Source: Candidatus Parepulonipiscium sp. PG-Nun2H_MBin03 (GTDB taxonomy: Bacteria > Bacillota > Clostridia > Lachnospirales > Cellulosilyticaceae). Taken from it: a stretch of 15,342 bases of DNA. Positions within the stretch are counted from its first letter, which is position 1. Each line of letters begins with the position of its first letter. Both the position numbers and the translations under genes were made by a program. The DNA is taken from positions 1 through 15,342 of the forward strand of contig MDJN01000047.1 of NCBI GenBank assembly GCA_001995005.1. Direction: 5' to 3'. The notes beneath the pieces are model-generated. The model was not told the DNA's origin, ran no database searches, and saw nothing but the letters and a program-made list of their open reading frames with translations. Below are positions 15,203-15,342 of the stretch, in pieces.

Positions 15203-15231
15203 GGGAAAATCTCCCCTATTAATTTTGTTTT
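15198..15231. terminator. Shared terminator between convergent tyrS and prfB
   Basis: A perfect 9-bp stem (15198-15206 with 15212-15220) with loop AAATC. On the plus strand it is followed by AATTTTGTTTT (15221-15231). On the minus strand the following bases (TTTCAAATTTATTT) are moderately T-rich. The left arm contains the tyrS TAG (15200-15202), and the right arm overlaps the prfB stop (15221-15219). Confidence 0.8.
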
Positions 15232-15342
15232 AACCATATTAAATACGCATTTATAAATTTATCTATATCTCCATCCATGACGCTATTTGTGTTTCCGGTC
15301 TCTTCGTGGGTTCTATGGTCTTTTACCATATTATATGGATGA
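15219..15342 (-). CDS. prfB: Peptide chain release factor 2, C-terminal fragment (cut by window edge)
   Basis: Only the last 40 codons are in the window; the 5' part lies beyond the right edge. Translated on the minus strand from 15341 it reads HPYNMVKDHRTHEETGNTNS then VMDGDIDKFINAYLIWLKQN and a TAA stop. HPYxMVKDHRTxxETGNxxxVMDGDID is the diagnostic C-terminus of RF2, which recognises UGA and UAA at the ribosome; RF1 differs here. The catalytic GGQ and SPF motifs and the usual programmed frameshift site are outside the window, so they cannot be checked. It converges on tyrS with 16 bp between the stops and shares its terminator. Confidence 0.9.
   Translation of the reverse strand, partial: HPYNMVKDHRTHEETGNTNSVMDGDIDKFINAYLIWLKQN

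Overview
The window is AT-rich (by eye about one third G+C). It has strong AGGAGG-type ribosome binding sites, some GTG starts and short intergenic gaps. The greA-lysS pair, the Pst operon layout and a GlgX-type debranching enzyme point to a low-G+C Firmicute, most likely class Clostridia. I cannot name a genus. Most of the window is ordinary chromosome. I see no insertion sequence, prophage, CRISPR array, rRNA or tRNA.

Layout, left to right. Positions 1-2930 (minus strand) hold a phosphate ABC-transporter operon, pstS-pstC-pstA, read leftwards. It has a candidate Pho box upstream of pstS and a strong hairpin between pstS and pstC; pstB is not in the window. Positions 2929-4064 (minus) hold an orphan methylcobamide methyltransferase/uroporphyrinogen-decarboxylase-family gene with a good terminator and a puzzling start. 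Positions 4112-6371 (minus) hold a two-gene unit: an HNH endonuclease-like protein with a charged repeat linker, followed by a Nudix hydrolase of the ADP-ribose pyrophosphatase type. Positions 6513-6913 hold a small acidic single-pass membrane protein with its own promoter and a perfect-stem terminator.

Positions 7041-9902 (minus) hold a likely operon of an unrecognised 273-residue protein, greA (transcript-cleavage factor) and lysS (lysyl-tRNA synthetase). It is divergent from a 610-residue Sel1-repeat protein at 10019-11851 (plus). One pair of hexamers between the two divergent genes can be read as a promoter in both directions. The Sel1 gene runs 61 bp into the 3' end of a convergent glycogen-debranching enzyme gene, glgX-like, 11791-13707 (minus).

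Positions 13708-15342: tyrS (plus) has a compact promoter, no visible T-box leader, and an imperfect palindrome touching its -35 box. It meets the 3' end of prfB (minus, cut by the window edge) at a shared terminator hairpin that contains both stop codons.

The best candidates for something undescribed are the HNH/Nudix pair, the apparent ATT start of the methyltransferase gene, the two-way promoter of the divergent hypothetical/Sel1 pair, and the antisense overlap between the Sel1 and debranching-enzyme genes. None of them, on sequence alone, proves a new system.
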